Shown here piece by piece: positions 1-12,022 of a stretch of DNA of 64,000 nucleotides. The notes under the pieces are model-generated. The model had not been told where the DNA came from, did no database searches, and was given only the letters and a program-made list of their open reading frames with translations. This stretch comes from Omphalotus guepiniiformis (Eukaryota > Basidiomycota > Agaricomycetes > Agaricales > Omphalotaceae), in assembly GCA_028554645.1 (NCBI GenBank), contig JAQOOI010000043.1:124001-188000 (forward strand). The letters run 5' to 3'. Within the stretch, counting starts at the first letter, position 1. Every line of letters starts with the position of its first letter. The position numbers and the translations under genes are program-made.

Positions 1-516
1 ATCAGGGATAGGCGCATATTCGAAACTGTCGAGCCAAATCGTGGAATTAGACGACTCAGCGGTGGGTGTGAATCCTAACTGAATAGTTAACGTGTGTGGA
101 GTACCAGTCGAAGACCCAGCGAGAGTGTCCCCAGTATCACACCCAATGAAATTGGTTATTATATCCGAGTTGGCACTGCTACTAGATAATTGCCGACCGT
201 CAAGTTGACACTCCCATGATTGATCGTATCCGCTCATTCCGATGTTCGCTCGGGCGAATGTACCTTCAACAACCCATAGAATATCAGAAAGTGTATGGGG
301 TTTTATTAGGGGACACTACGCACCATTAAAAGTAAAACTAGCAGTGCCGTTATTCATCCCAACAATCTGATGAACCGTATGATTATACACTGGCCCGCCT
401 ATAGCCAGATCATCCCATTTGCCGTTCGTATCGAGATTAAAGGCAGACGCAGGGGTATACTGTATAGAGGGGTCTGTGTCGTCTACAACGACTAGCCTAG
501 GATATGCGGATGTCAT
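1..516 (-). CDS. Putative extracellular/surface protein, 5' part only (runs off left edge)
   Basis: The minus-strand start codon is at 516. Exon 1 is 516-324, a 60-nt intron (donor GTGCGT, acceptor TGAAG) covers 323-264, and exon 2 runs from 263 off the window edge. Joined at the splice, the frame stays open and reads about 64 residues (RLVVVDDTDPSIQYT...) followed by 88 more, including W-E-C-x-LDG, a CD pair and a GTPHTLTIQLGF stretch. From memory, this pattern (VDD(T)D...IxY near the N-terminus, WxCxxDG, then PHTLT before a predicted membrane segment) is common in agaricomycete surface proteins of unknown function. The membrane segment itself would lie outside the window. No signal peptide is obvious at this start, so an upstream exon is possible. 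The function is unknown. Confidence 0.6.
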
Positions 517-1104
517 CGTGAGTTGAAGTTAACGTTGACTTCCGACTCCGTTTAGTACTGTAGAAGAGTTCAAAACGACGACGAGGGAGGTGGGGAGGCG
601 TAAACCCACCGTTCACTGGATGCAAGGGTTGAGGTTCATATAGCCGAAACTACGCCCCTCTTTCTCTCCATGGCGTCTGAGAGTCAAACACTCCTAGTAG
701 ACACATTACGTCGGAAATGCGTTGCAGGGGGGCTGTGTACGTGCAAAAATCTTTAGTGAGACCCACAAAAACTGTGTACTGATTTGCACAGCACGCGCGG
801 AGGCAAAATGGTTCAGGTATATTTCTTGCAGTCCCACACTAAATTCCAACTCACGAGTCAAAGTCTAGCGGTGGTAGCCTTATACCTGTGATATGCTTCA
901 GAGAAATGTTCGTTTGAAAAGACATGCTAATCTCGTTTGAAGGGGTATGCAGTATGACTTGTAGCCAAGTCTTAAAAAATCGAAGAACTGAGGTCAGAGG
1001 TCAGAAAGGTTGCACCGCCACAGGTTTTATTTCGTGCTTAGTAAGACAGAGCCTCGGTTGACAGAACGCGTGTTTAAAACGCGTTGTCGTCTTCTTCACT
1101 CGCA
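517..1104. other. Intergenic region between two divergent genes
   Basis: These 588 bases separate the minus-strand surface-protein gene from the plus-strand IFI6-like gene, so they should hold both promoters. A TATATAG-like stretch lies near 638-645. I see no coding frame, RNA gene or repeat here. Confidence 0.5.
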
Positions 1105-2585
1105 ATGCTGCCCAAGACTCGTATGTTGTTCCTTCAACTTTTTCTATCATATTGTCTGGTAGTATCGAGCCTCGCAATCGAAGTAGAAAACTATCATGAC
1201 ATTTTACAGCCCCCGCCAACCTTCAATCACGAAAACCTCCCAGCATGGATCGACCACCTCCGGCAGCAATTTTCGATACACGATGTATCTCAGGAGTTAC
1301 AAACCGAAGTAGGGATATCATTCTTGAACTCGGAGGAGGACTCGGGCTCGGAGCTTCAGGCGGTGATGGATGATAGAAGAAAATATTACTTGAAACTCTC
1401 GGGTGAGAAGTGGTGGGATTGGGAGGGTTTTGTTATGGATTTACAGAATATTACTGGTGGGTATCGTTCCTTTCTCCCAGACTAAGAGTTAACATAACAA
1501 AATATCAAATAGTTCTTGCCAACTCGCAGGCAAATCCAATAGGTTCGTCGTGTTCACGGGTGCTTGCTCCATGTGCACTTTTTTAAACGTTCAACAAACC
1601 CCAGACCAAAAAATTTCCGATATTGTCCAAGCTGAAAAGACCTTTGAAGTCACCACACTCCAACCCCTTTTTAAGGAGATATCCAAAGGCGTTGATGATA
1701 CTACTCATTCCATAGAAGATTTCTGGATTCATGATATAACCCCCGCGTTAGAAGGTGCCGCTAAATCTGCTGCAAGGTTCTTGAACAATATTTTCGACAA
1801 ACCTCCCGCCAACGACGAAGAATTCTCCGAGTCCAGGTCATGGTCCTGGATCGACGACTTCCTCGCGAGGGCCTCCGACGTCAGCAAAATTATCGTCAAC
1901 TCTCTCAGCACAATTCTTTTAAAGGATATACTCCCCTTCCTCAAAGACATTCAGAAACTCGGAACACAAATGAAAGATAATCTCGATGTCTTTCGAGCGA
2001 AACATCCTTATATAGCAGCTTCGATTGGGGCGACGTTGGCTGTTGCTGGAGCTAGTATTATTCTTCCTGCTGTGGGAGCAGCGTTTTTGAATGCCGTTGG
2101 TTTTGGTGCAATGGGGCCTATAGCTGGTACGTGGCACAAAGCATATGCCCTCGTGTACCTTGAAAGCTCACATGTTCACAGGTTCGATCGCAGCATGGAT
2201 TCAAGCCACTATATACGGCGCCTGGACCACCGGTGTATTTTCCGCTCTCCAAGCCTTTGCTATGACCTACATTTCCCCAACTATTTTCGCAATGATACTA
2301 GCAGGAACAGCTTCCGGTGCTGGGATATACCTGTTCTCCTCCCTCTGGTACAACCCTCCCGATCCCACTTCGTCGACTGGGTCCGAATCAGACTGGGACG
2401 ATCTCATCCCGATTCTTCAATCGTGGAATCCACCGTTGACGTTCACGGGGAACAACCCAGATCAGGACGTGTTGGTATGGTTTGGAGATATTGAACGCGC
2501 GTGTACGGAGCGCGGGATACCGAAGGAGAGGTTTAGGGATGTTGCGATGTATTTCTTTCAAGTTGATATGGTTGAGATTGTTTAG
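1105..2585 (+). CDS. Secreted/membrane protein with an IFI6/ISG12-like glycine-alanine segment
   Basis: Exons 1105-1456, 1530-2126 and 2182-2585 (introns GTGGGT...CAG and GTACGT...CAG) join in frame into 450 residues. The first ATG precedes a classic signal peptide (MLFLQLFLSYCLVVSSLA). Residues about 118-270 are amphipathic and helix-rich. Next comes a hydrophobic Gly/Ala segment (AASIGATLAVAGASIILPAV, then GFGAMGPIAGSIAAWIQ, then further hydrophobic stretches). It matches the GF-x-GI-x-AGS-x-AA pattern of the interferon-inducible 6-16 (IFI6/IFI27, ISG12) family, which has fungal members. The C-terminus (VWFGDIERACTERGIPKERF, then VAMYFF) is hydrophilic and resembles short modules seen in retroelement Gag proteins; I cannot assign it. 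ISG12-like proteins are small membrane proteins linked to mitochondria or the ER, and the fungal role is not known. The second intron falls inside the glycine-rich motif. Confidence 0.65.
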
Positions 2586-3253
2586 AGTCACGCGTTGTAG
2601 GGCATACGGCCAGGGCGTCCAAAGTGTTGTCCACCGTTGTACGAACCTTCGGAGCTGTTGGCCATGTTGTCTTGTCCTTTGTTTCCTTTTGCTTGTCATC
2701 ATTTCTGCTTTTTCTTGTCGCAATGTTTTCTGTGTATCAAGGCTGGTTCCAGCAGTGTCTTGTTGCTCGTTCTCATACCTGTTTTGTCAAAGTGTTTTTG
2801 TCATAGTGTTTTCATGTAATCTGTTTGGGTCTTTTCTTGATGTGTTACTTGTTGGTGTGTAATTTGTTTGTAAAGAACCATTCAATCAAGATAGTGACCT
2901 ATGTGCTTCAAGCAACTTCTGGTTTCTCACTCATTTCCCAAACTCAACCCACCATTTTCTTGGTGTAGATCACATTAAGTGTGGAGAGGGAAGAAACTAT
3001 GACTCTACAAGATATTTGTTCTTACCTTTATAGATCAAAACAGTTATTATCATCATTGTTGATCTCCTTAAATCACTGTGGTGAGGCATGAGGTATATAT
3101 ATTTCATGATAATTTTGACCATAAATAAAATTCTCAAAGTTTCAAGTTTTTGGATTTAAAAAGATGGTAGTCACAAATGATAATGGTACATAAAAAGAGA
3201 AATCTGTTCCTGTTTACATAGTATCTAACAGTAGCTAGGGGAGATACATCTGA
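2586..3253. other. 3' flanks of two convergent genes; outer end of the inverted duplication
   Basis: No gene is visible. Bases 2,695-2,990 are matched, in reverse complement, by about 30,356-30,640 (shared TTCTTTACAAAC/GTTTGTAAAGAA and GAGCAGAAAT). Bases about 3,000-3,250 match the 3' flanks of NLR-B and NLR-C. So the outer end of the inverted duplication reaches into the 3' flank of the IFI6-like gene. Confidence 0.6.
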
Positions 3254-6200
3254 CTAAGAAGCAATATGAAAAGAAAATCTAGTTTTTTTATCAAGAGCAC
3301 TGACATTTGCACCTGCAGAGAGAAGAAGCTTCACAATGGCCTTATGTCCAGACTTAGCAGCACCTCTAAGAGCATTTCCATACTTCCCACCCTTAGCATT
3401 GACATCTGCACCAGCAGAGAGAAGAAGCTTCACAATGGCCTCATTCCCAGAATTCACAGCAGCTTGAAGGGCATATCCAAAATAGCCACCCTTGGCATTG
3501 ACATCTGCACCTGCAGAGAGAAGAAGCTTCACAATGGCCTCATGCCCAGAATTCACAGAAGCTTGAAGGGCAGATCCAAAATAGCCACCCTGGGCATTAA
3601 CATCTGCACCTGCAGAAAGCAGGAGCTTCACAATGGCCTCATGTCCAGACTTAGCAGCAGCTTGCAGAGCATTTCCATGGTATCCACCCTTAGCATTGAC
3701 ATCTGCACCTGCATAGAGAACAAGCTTCACAATGGCCTCATGTCCAGACTTAGCAGCAGCTTTAAGAGCATGTCCATTAACATTGACAACTGCACCTGCA
3801 GAGAGAAGAAGCTTCACAATGGCATCATTTTCAGACCTTAAAGCTGCTTGGAGAGCATTTCCATACTTTCCACCCTTGGCATTGACATCTGCACCAGCAG
3901 AGAGAAGAAGCTTCACAATGGCCTTATGCCCAGATCGAACAGCAGCTTGAAGGGCATATCCAAAATAGCCACCCTTGGCATTGACATCTGCACCTGCAGA
4001 GAGAAGAAGCTTCACAATGGCCTTATGCCCAGATCGAACAGCAGCTTGGAGAGCATATCTATATTGTCCACCCTCAGCATTGACATCTGCACCTGCAGAG
4101 AGAAGAACCTTCACAATGGTCTTATGTCCAGATTGAACAGCAGCTTGCAGAGCATTTCCACAATATTCACCCTCAGCATTGACATCTGCACCTGCAGAGA
4201 GAAGAAGCTTCACAATGGCCTCATTTCCAGAATTAGCAGCACATAGGAGAGCATTTCCAGACCATATACTCTCAGCATTGACATCTGCACCTGCAGAGAG
4301 GAGAAGCCTCACAATGGCCTTATTACTAGACTGAACAGCAGCTTGCAGAGCATTTCCACAAAGACCACCCCAAGCATTGACATCTGCACCTGCAGAGAGA
4401 AGAAGCTTCACAATGGCCTCATTTTCAAATTCAACAGCAGCTTGGAGAGCATTTCCATACCCCCCACCCTTGGCATTGACATCTGCACCTGCAGAGAGAA
4501 GAAGCTTCACAATGGCCTCATTTTCAACATTCACAGCAGCATGAAGGGCATATTCAAAATAGCCACCCTTGGCATTGACATCTGCACCTGCAGAGAGAAG
4601 AAGCTTCACCATGCTCCCATGTCCAGATTGAGCAGCAGCTTGGAGAGCATTTCCATAAAAACCACCTTTAGCATTCACATTTGCACCTTTCTGTCTAAGT
4701 CTCCCTACAATTCCCAGGAGTCCTCCATAGGCTGCATAATAAAGAGGTTCCTGAACTTGAACCAATGTCAACTGCATATCCATATGATTCCAAGGCTTAT
4801 CTTGTGTGTATAACTTCAACCACTCAGGAAATTCCACCTTGGTGTTATCAAATAGCTCCATTCCACTCTTAATAGTCACTTCATCCATAGTTTCCATTGA
4901 TCTTCCATGATACATCCAGTGTTCTGCTGCATATCCTGCCAATGGAAATTTTTCAAGATATACAGTGCCACTGAGATGAGTCTGTCTGCCATAGTAAAGC
5001 AAATAGATAATGCAGATGTGTGCCATCACACCATGGGCCAGTTTATCTTCAATCCTAAAATATGCAGTTGGCTCAAACTTTATACAGTCTGTGATCAGAA
5101 ATTCTTTCACAGAATGATGAGCCAGCTGCACAAGATCTTGCTGTAGAGTCACCAATGTGGTGTCAACAATTTTGTGAAGTCTTCTATCAAGACCATGGTC
5201 TGCATACTCTGCCTCAAATGTCTGGCTGTCCAAATCAGTGGCCATTATTGCAGCCAACTCCTTTGTAGATAGAGGCCTCACAGCAGATATAATGCACTGA
5301 AAGATGAGCTTGGCATCTTTCTTGTGCCTCATAGATATCTGGTGTAGCTTTTCAAAGTATGTAGTTTCAAGGTCAGGTGGAAGTTCCTTCAAGGCTTGTT
5401 TCACAGCTCTTGGAGTTCCACATTGTGTAAGTGTGTTCATTTGACAATCCACCCATCTGAATCTTAATAATGTCAGTCACAAGTCAACTAACAAGAAAAT
5501 GCCTTACTGTCCATGTGTTTTATCCATTAAGACTTGTGTCACTTCCCTCTCCATATGACCTTGAAGCTCCAGCCTTGGAATGTATTCATCCAGATACACC
5601 TTGACATCTCCACTGATATCCTCAGCATTTAGCTGGATAGTGATACTCTCTTTGAGTTCAACTCTCAAAGAATGCCGGCTGGTCACTAGCATGTGCACCT
5701 TGCTTAGCAGACCCTGAATGAAGTTGAAGACCTCATACTGAGCAGCCTCACTTGCCTCATCCATTGCATCTATGATTATATACACAGATATCAGAGATGA
5801 GCAAGATGCAAGTGCAGCTCTGATAGTGCCTTCAAGAACAGCAAGAGTTGGCAGCTGGTTCCTGTCTTTGTATGTCTTATACATGCTCTGTATCTCAGAA
5901 GAAACATATTCAGAGCATCCAATGATCTGAGCTAACAGAGACAAAAGGAGACCTCTGTAATGCTGCTTTGCAGTATCACCTGAATCAAAGTAGTGATAGA
6001 ATGCTTGCACTTTGCTAGGTTGACTGTCATTGAGAAGATGGTCAATGACTGTAGTGCTAATAATCCATCTTGGATATTAGATTCTGAATCGAACCCCATT
6101 TTAGCAAAATCTTACCACAAATAGGTCTTGCCAGCACCAGCTACACAACATATTTATTCTATGATAGAAAGACTGTGATAGACAAAGATGACTTGCCTTT

Positions 6201-6576
6201 GCCTTGTATCCAAAGTAATCCACCTTTCTTCTCCCATTCAATGTATCTGGAATCATCCAGAAGCCAGGCCCCAGTGCCTGTCACTTTGTTGTCTCTCACA
6301 TTAGTGAAGTTCATAATGAAGTTTGGTGCTTTGAGCCAATTGATGATAGTGGACTTGAGATCTGATCCTAGACCCATTACAGTTAGATACACTTTCTGTA
6401 TATAAAGGTAATATAATTGTCATACCATCAACAGTGTAGACATTTCCTCCAATAGCATTGAAAGTACCACCTGTGATATTGATACCAGAGGCATTATTGA
6501 GAACACCAACACTGGGATACTTATCAGTGTCTGAAATGATTTTAAATTTATCACACCTACTTGACATGTTGACCAT
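3254..6576 (-). CDS. NLR-A: NACHT NTPase with 15 near-identical ankyrin repeats
   Basis: This is a fungal NOD-like receptor of the NACHT-ankyrin class, a family linked to non-self recognition and heterokaryon incompatibility. Exons I can support on the minus strand: about 6576-6426, 6395-6197, 6140-6116, 6056-5508 and 5462-3254. The short second-last pieces rebuild the Walker A motif (GKAGAGKT). Walker B is VYIIIDAMDEA, followed by TSRH. A winged-helix-like stretch (RPLSTKELAAIMATDL) and the AHHSVKEFL motif come next. The last exon holds 15 repeats of about 33 residues (consensus ALQAAxxSGHEAIVKLLLSA, then GADVNAxGGxxG) and ends FSFHIAS. The N-terminus carries a short INITGGTFNAIGGN motif and no effector domain I recognise. 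The 5' end is unresolved: the ATG at 6576 opens the motif frame, but another ATG (MSQFSVGRTMNSF) lies at 6738 with a GTGGGT donor. CpG is scarce throughout. Confidence 0.8.
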
Positions 6577-7779
6577 TGTCTGATGACATGAAATGCCCAG
6601 TTGAAGTTTGCTGCAGCAAAAAGCTATTAAAGAGGGAAATACTCAGCAGCCATCTTCAATCACAAATCAAACCCACTTGTTGTTGCTTGGTTGAGATTGA
6701 AAAGAATTCATAGTACGACCCACAGAGAATTGACTCATGATGGAGGTAAGAGAAAGAGTTGGGGGGATTTGATCAAGACAGTCCGTTTGACCCTGCTGCA
6801 TCATTTCGGAGTTTCGGAGTCTGCCTGGGTGTTATTGATGATCAATAAACAGCTTGGGCTACTCTGATCAAAACTTCGGTTCTAGACACCTGGAGAATGC
6901 ATGATCAATGTATTGATATATTATTCTGATGTGTGATGGTTTGGACAGGAAGTATAGATTTGCTGCTGATGCAGTTCTAATTTGCATGTGTACACGCCCA
7001 AAACATATGTATAGAAGGGAATAATATTAAAAGTACTCGCAATAACATCCCCTCCACGCCCCACCCCGTACTGAATCACCCTCCGAGTCAACGTTCAAAG
7101 CTACAATCTTGTCACGGTCTACATGATATGTGAGTATCACTTATGTCATTTATGCTTCCCCACTCCCGCGTGACAGAATAAAGAATTAAGATCGACAACG
7201 ACAAGATTGAAAACAAATCGATGTTCACGTTGGACGAGCAAAAGCACTGGAGGACTTAGTATTCAATAGGAATGAATGGAATGAATGGAATGGGGATATA
7301 TAGCCTGACTCGGAATACGGGCGCACTGAAATAACTTTGGAAGTATGTTATAACATACGCAACGTTGTTCAATTTAGTTCGAGTTCTGTAGTTATGTAGC
7401 AGGGACAGGGATAGATGATGGACTGTGATATTCAATGCACTTGCATGCAGCACATATAGGTTTAACGCCTGTACGCGCGTACGTGGTAGTACTGTACAGT
7501 AGCAACCTGAGGCCTGAGGTACTGTCGACAGGACCGACCTTATTGGATCTGAATCTGGATCTGAATCATATAGAGGGGACGATAAGCTTGAGGAGAAGCT
7601 CGGAGCGCCCCCGGGGGGCTGATGCGGATGGATGATCTAAATTATATTTGGTTGTGCGTTGTATATGTACACCATCTGGAAGGATTTTTACGAAAAAAAG
7701 AACGAGTTATTCCTGTTCTTCCCCGTCCACACCTAACCCTAACTCCGAGTCGAACCAGAACTAGAAACTAACGTTAACC
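6577..7779. other. Duplicated 5' flank of NLR-A (matches flanks of NLR-B and NLR-C)
   Basis: I find no gene except the possible NLR-A leader exon at about 6738. The sequence matches, inverted, 15,160-16,380 and 26,190-26,900. Shared landmarks are the CCGAAACTCCGAAAT stretch, the TTTGGGCGTGTTTACATGCA stretch and the ATGAGTCAATTCTCTGTGGG leader. It links the 3' end of an ADE2 copy to the start of an NLR in all three places. It is therefore part of the duplicated unit and presumably carries the NLR promoter. Confidence 0.6.
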
Positions 7780-9620
7780 CGCACTCGAATACCCCTCCAA
7801 CCAACCTCCTCCAACTTCGTCACCTTCCTCTCAACCTCTTCCTCCATCCCCTTCATATCAACCTCCATTTCCCCCGCTAACCTCTCAATCCCAGCGGATA
7901 AAATTCTAACGGCTAGTAAACCTGCGTTTGTCCCGTTGTTTATTGATACAGTCGCGACTGGTATACCTCTCTACACGCGCAAACGCAAGGAAGAGCAAGC
8001 AACGCGAGTCATCACACAAAGTTCCGCAAGACAAAATAAAGAGGAACACCCACAGGCATCTGAACAATACTCAACAACGAATCAACACCCCCCAACTGTG
8101 TCGCTCTAACAGGAACCCCAACAACCGGTACACAAGTCAACGAAGCTACCATCCCAGGTAAATGAGCTCCTCCTCCCGCACTAGCCACTATGACCCTCAC
8201 ACTTCAGTCCTTAAGACCCTTTGCGCATTGGAATAAACGATCAGGGGTACGATGAGCGGAAACGATGGTTAATTCGTAGGGAATTTTGAAAGAACTGAGT
8301 ACGGGATGCAGGGGGAGGTCGGAGATTATTGAGGCTAGTGGGAAGGAGTGGGAGTGGGAGTGGGGGGGGGGTGAAAACCCATTTTTCTGCGTAGATTGGA
8401 CGGGAGCGACCGAGCTACCGAGCTACCAAGCCTACCGAGCTACCAACCTCCGATTGGAGAATATGGCGTCGGAGATGGAGGTTGGTGAGGAGGCCGGGTG
8501 GAGGGGTTCAGTGGTTACCTCGTCCGTCGTAGGCTAGTGTTCAGAATGTCAGCTTTGGGAGACCGAGGGTTCCGGCCAACGTCAAGCATCAAGCCTTCAA
8601 AGCTTCAAGGGAGGGTAGTTTTAAATCGCTTCTTTCTCCTTCAATACCCTCCTTCAATCCCCTTCCTCACCATCCTCCCCTTCCACACCTATCGCCCCCG
8701 TGTTCTGGAGCACGGGTGTATTTCAACTAACGAAAGCCGAAAGCTTGAACACCAAAGCCCCGGCAAATCCTCCTCCTCCTCCTCCTCCTCTGCGCTGAGA
8801 TTTTACCTCATCGTTCTGAGTCGAACTAGTGACTAGTCAGAGCTGTCAAGATGGCGTGGGTGATTGCAAAGGGGGAGGAGGTGTGGAGAACGTAGTTCCC
8901 TCGACCGTCGTAGGGTTGAGTTTGTGATTCAAGCATTCAAATTTGTCGTTCGGTTCTTCAATATTTCAATTCCCACCCCTCCTTCATCTCCTTCCACTCC
9001 TGTCGCACTCGCACCCGCACCAAGCCGTCGTCCTTACGGCCAACGCCACCAATGCCACCGAAGCTCACACCAACAAACTTCCCAACAGGACACCCTAGCC
9101 CCTTTCAACCACCTCTTCTGACAAGCTTATCCTGCACACGTCAATCGTCTCCGGCGACGGACCGCACGTTTACGTTTACGATTACGATTTCGAGGGTTGG
9201 ATGCGAAGGAGGAATTGATGCTGGGGGGTGAACGAGCCGGAGATGTGAGGTAGGGTTCAGGGGAGGAGGAAGGGGTGGTAGTGGTGGGGGAGGGAGAGGA
9301 TGAGGAAAAGGAAATGGAAAGAATCTGATCGCAGTTGCGAATTCGTTTTCATCCAGTATGTTCACTGGAATATTTAATAAACGATGATGCCCGCATCATC
9401 CTCCGACCTAGTTGGCTTCCGTCTATACAACACATCGTCAGCACTCTTTCGCCCCCTCCTTTTTTCGTTGAAACTCACCGAGTATACCAACTACTTTACC
9501 CGTCGACGCGTCATGGTTCGTATTCGTTATTCGTTATTCGTTTTCGAAGTGTGCAATGGGCAGTGGAAGCGACGAAAGACGAAATGCAGCGCCATTAGCC
9601 TAGCAGACTCCGCCGTTCTC
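7780..9620 (-). pseudogene. ADE2: ADE2 pseudogene 1 (degenerate)
   Basis: The minus strand carries broken pieces of phosphoribosylaminoimidazole carboxylase in gene order. Near 9,440-9,520 there is the exon 1 remnant (VVGIL, then GTGAG donor). Near 9,330-9,370 there is a NILDENEFA piece. At 8,000-8,240 come pieces of the PurE half ([30 protein letters not shown]). At 7,796-7,940 the 3' end matches the intact gene ([19 protein letters not shown]). Large internal deletions and stop codons separate the pieces, so no product is expected. It precedes NLR-A on the same strand, as the intact ADE2 precedes NLR-B. Confidence 0.75.
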
Positions 9621-9699
9621 TTGGGTCGTATGTGGTTGCCTACGCAGAACGATTGAGGGGTGTTAGGCAGCGTTCGCCTTTTTAGGGGACGGGGTTGTG

Positions 9700-9990
9700 G
9701 CTCGTGCGAGGTTTTCCGAGAGAGAGGATGAGGAAAAGGAAGAAACTGATTCGAATCGCAGGTACCACGAATTCGTTTCGTGTAGAATGATCACTGTTCG
9801 TCTATGCATCTATACAACACGACATCAGCACTCCTTCGTCCCTCCTTTCATTCATTCATTGAAACTCACCGAGTATACCAACTACATTATGCGCCATAGT
9901 ATCCGACATACTCGCAAAAAGCGCAACGAAACGCAAGAACGAAGGAATTTTGGGGAAAAAACGAAGGACTTGATCCCTCCGAGTTAGGCG
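9700..9990 (-). pseudogene. Second ADE2 5' fragment (exon 1/intron 1 remnant)
   Basis: In reverse complement, 9,860-9,890 again reads the ADE2 exon 1 end (GTAGTTGGTATACTCG followed by GTGAGT). The start of exon 2 is degraded (ACGAATTCGTGGTACC near 9,757). This duplicates the 5' piece at 9,380-9,520, so two ADE2 5' remnants lie in tandem. The right arm has only one equivalent, near 24,600. Confidence 0.6.
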
Positions 9991-10705
9991 ACCCTGGAGC
10001 TTCAAATACCACTGCGGCATCCGAATCGTTGGGTCAAATCATCTTGAAAGCAATCCGACCCAGCCTCCGAGTCAGGAAGCCACAGGCCCTAGGAGCTCGA
10101 GTTGGCTATAGCTAGTGCGGGACTCTGGATCTGAGATTTGCAAATTTTGAGGCCTCAGGCAAATACGTAGAGATTTCGTTTGAACTCGTGACTCGGAATT
10201 CAAGCGGATTAGATAGAATTTTAGACTATCGAAACGTACAGAAGCAGTCTGCAGTCTGTTGCTGGCACATACCAAGAATCCAAATCCCTTGACCCTGCGT
10301 CGGACTCAAGGCTAGCGCTCATCAACATCCCGATTCTTCAGCATTCAAATATTCAATCGTGGCCAGGGCATGCGAGGGCATTGTCGTACAAGGACGCACG
10401 TTTGTTTACAAGTACCAGCAGTCGAACGAGCCTGATGGCAGTCGGTCAAACGTGCAAGGCAATCGGGTTGGTCGGTCCATGGACCGTTGGTAAGATCTAC
10501 ATCGGCTTATCGCTTATCGATTCGGATTAGATTATAATTTACCATCACGAGCGTTCGCGCCAGGTTCGCGCCACTGGTACTATCGATCCTTTCTTGCTTT
10601 CTTGCTTTCTTGCTTTCTTGCTTTCTTTCCTTGGAAAAAAAACCGCGTCTCTCTCTCGCATCGCAGCTTCGCAACTAGACGTAGACGTATACCCACAATT
10701 GTAGA
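9991..10705. other. Upstream region of MTAP copy 1, no gene seen
   Basis: This stretch lacks a supportable gene. It matches, inverted, about 23,845-24,420 (shared GGTCCATGGACC, TTATCGATTCGG/CGATAAGC and AGCCACAGACC-like landmarks). It should carry the MTAP promoter and 5' leader. Confidence 0.5.
10591..10629. repeat. 8-bp tandem repeat TTCTTGCT in the MTAP-1 leader
   Basis: TTCTTGCT is repeated about 4.5 times within the pyrimidine-rich stretch upstream of the MTAP-1 start. Copy 2 has only a degenerate A/G-rich counterpart on its reverse strand near 23,905-23,935. Confidence 0.7.
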
Positions 10706-11940
10706 ATGGCCGAAGAAAAAGGTACGCACAGTGGGGATTGCAAAGAGTTCGTGAAAGCTAACATGGAACGACGGGGACAGTGTTAATCGGTGTAATTGGT
10801 GGAAGTGGGTTGTATCATCTTGATAATCTTACTTTCGTGTACGCCCTTCCCTTCCTCCTCCTTCTCCTCCTCTGACTATACCCTATTTTCCTCAGTAAAC
10901 AAGTAAACCCAATAACCGTACGTCCCCTCCCTTCCCTCAGAGTCAACAAAACAAACAAACAAACAAACACCCACCATAGCCCTGGGGCCCCCCAAGTTCC
11001 CCAATAACAATATCCTCTCTCCCCTCCGGAACCCTAATAGCCTTCCTCTCCCGGCACGGCCCAACCCACTCAATCCCCCCCTCCTCAATCCCAGGTCCAG
11101 CAAACATCTCCGCCCTCAAATCCCTAGGCGTACGCGCCATCCTCGCTTTCAGCGCCGTCGGGTCTTTAAGAGAGGAAATCCCCCCTGGATCGTTCGTTCT
11201 TCCGACGCAGGTGATCGATCGGACGAAGGGTGTGAGGGTAAGTTCGTTTTTTGATGGGACGAGTGTTGTTGCGCATGCGAGGTTTGGGGAACCGTTTAGT
11301 TTGGGGTTTGTTAGGTGGTTGGAGGGGAAGGTTAGGGGGGTTCTTGAGGGGGAGGAAGGAGGAGAGGGAGAGGTAAAGTTGTTCACGGATAAATGTTTGG
11401 TTGTCATGGAAGGACCACAGTTTAGTACGAGAGCGGAGAGTTTGATGTATAGACAATGGGGTGGGGATTTGATTAATATGAGTACTTTGCCTGAGGCGAA
11501 ACTCGCTAGGGAGGCTGAGGTTAGGTGCGTCAATCACACCGTCTATTTGTACTCATCGATTAATATTTTGTTTGTTTTTGATCTGCAGTTACGCGCTCAT
11601 TGCAACAGCAACAGACTATGACGCATGGAGACCTCACGAAGAAACAGTAACAGCAGCTGAAGTGTTCAAAACTCTTACTAAGAATGCGGAAACGTCGAGG
11701 AAAGTTGCTGCTGCGATTTTGGAGGATATACATAAGGTGTTTTCGGGTGCTGAAGCCGCCGCAGGTGAAGGCGAAGGGGGAGGCGCAGGGGGAGGCGAAG
11801 GAGGAAAAGGACTTCTAGAAGAAGAAGTCGGAGGCATGAAGTTATCGATTATGCCTAGGAGTGTGGAGATAAGTGAAGAGGATAGAAAGAAATTGGCGTT
11901 TGTTCTTCCAGAGTATTTTGGTCAGGGCGTTGCGAATTAG
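10706..11940 (+). CDS. MEU1: S-methyl-5'-thioadenosine phosphorylase, copy 1
   Basis: It cleaves methylthioadenosine with phosphate to adenine and methylthioribose-1-phosphate in methionine/adenine salvage (PNP/MTAP family, cytosol). Exons 10706-10721, 10781-10838, 10896-10917, 10980-11524 and 11589-11940 join in frame to 330 residues. Visible family motifs are GVIGGSGLY near the N-terminus, [56 protein letters not shown] and ATATDYDAW. Human MTAP is about 283 residues; the excess here is mainly a Gly/Glu-rich insert at about residues 275-295. Exon 1 encodes only five and a third codons. The gene converges on RSA3-1, 82 bp away. Both copies in this window are open, so at least one is likely functional. 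Confidence 0.88.
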
Positions 11941-12022
11941 TGTAGATTGTTTCAATGTAGAAATGAATTGGCATTTGTGGTATGACTAGAGCTACCTGCT
12001 TCCTTATACATCTCGCTTCGCT

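Noticed and set aside
3254..4700. CRISPR-like regular repeats
   Set aside because: The 99-bp periodic units are coding ankyrin repeats in a eukaryotic gene, with no spacers.
3266..4813. Long open frames with repeated ICTCREKKLHNGL on the strand opposite the NLR-A ankyrin array (also opposite NLR-B and NLR-C)
   Set aside because: They are antisense shadows of the 99-bp ankyrin repeat. The repetition keeps a stop-free frame open, and there is no independent coding evidence.
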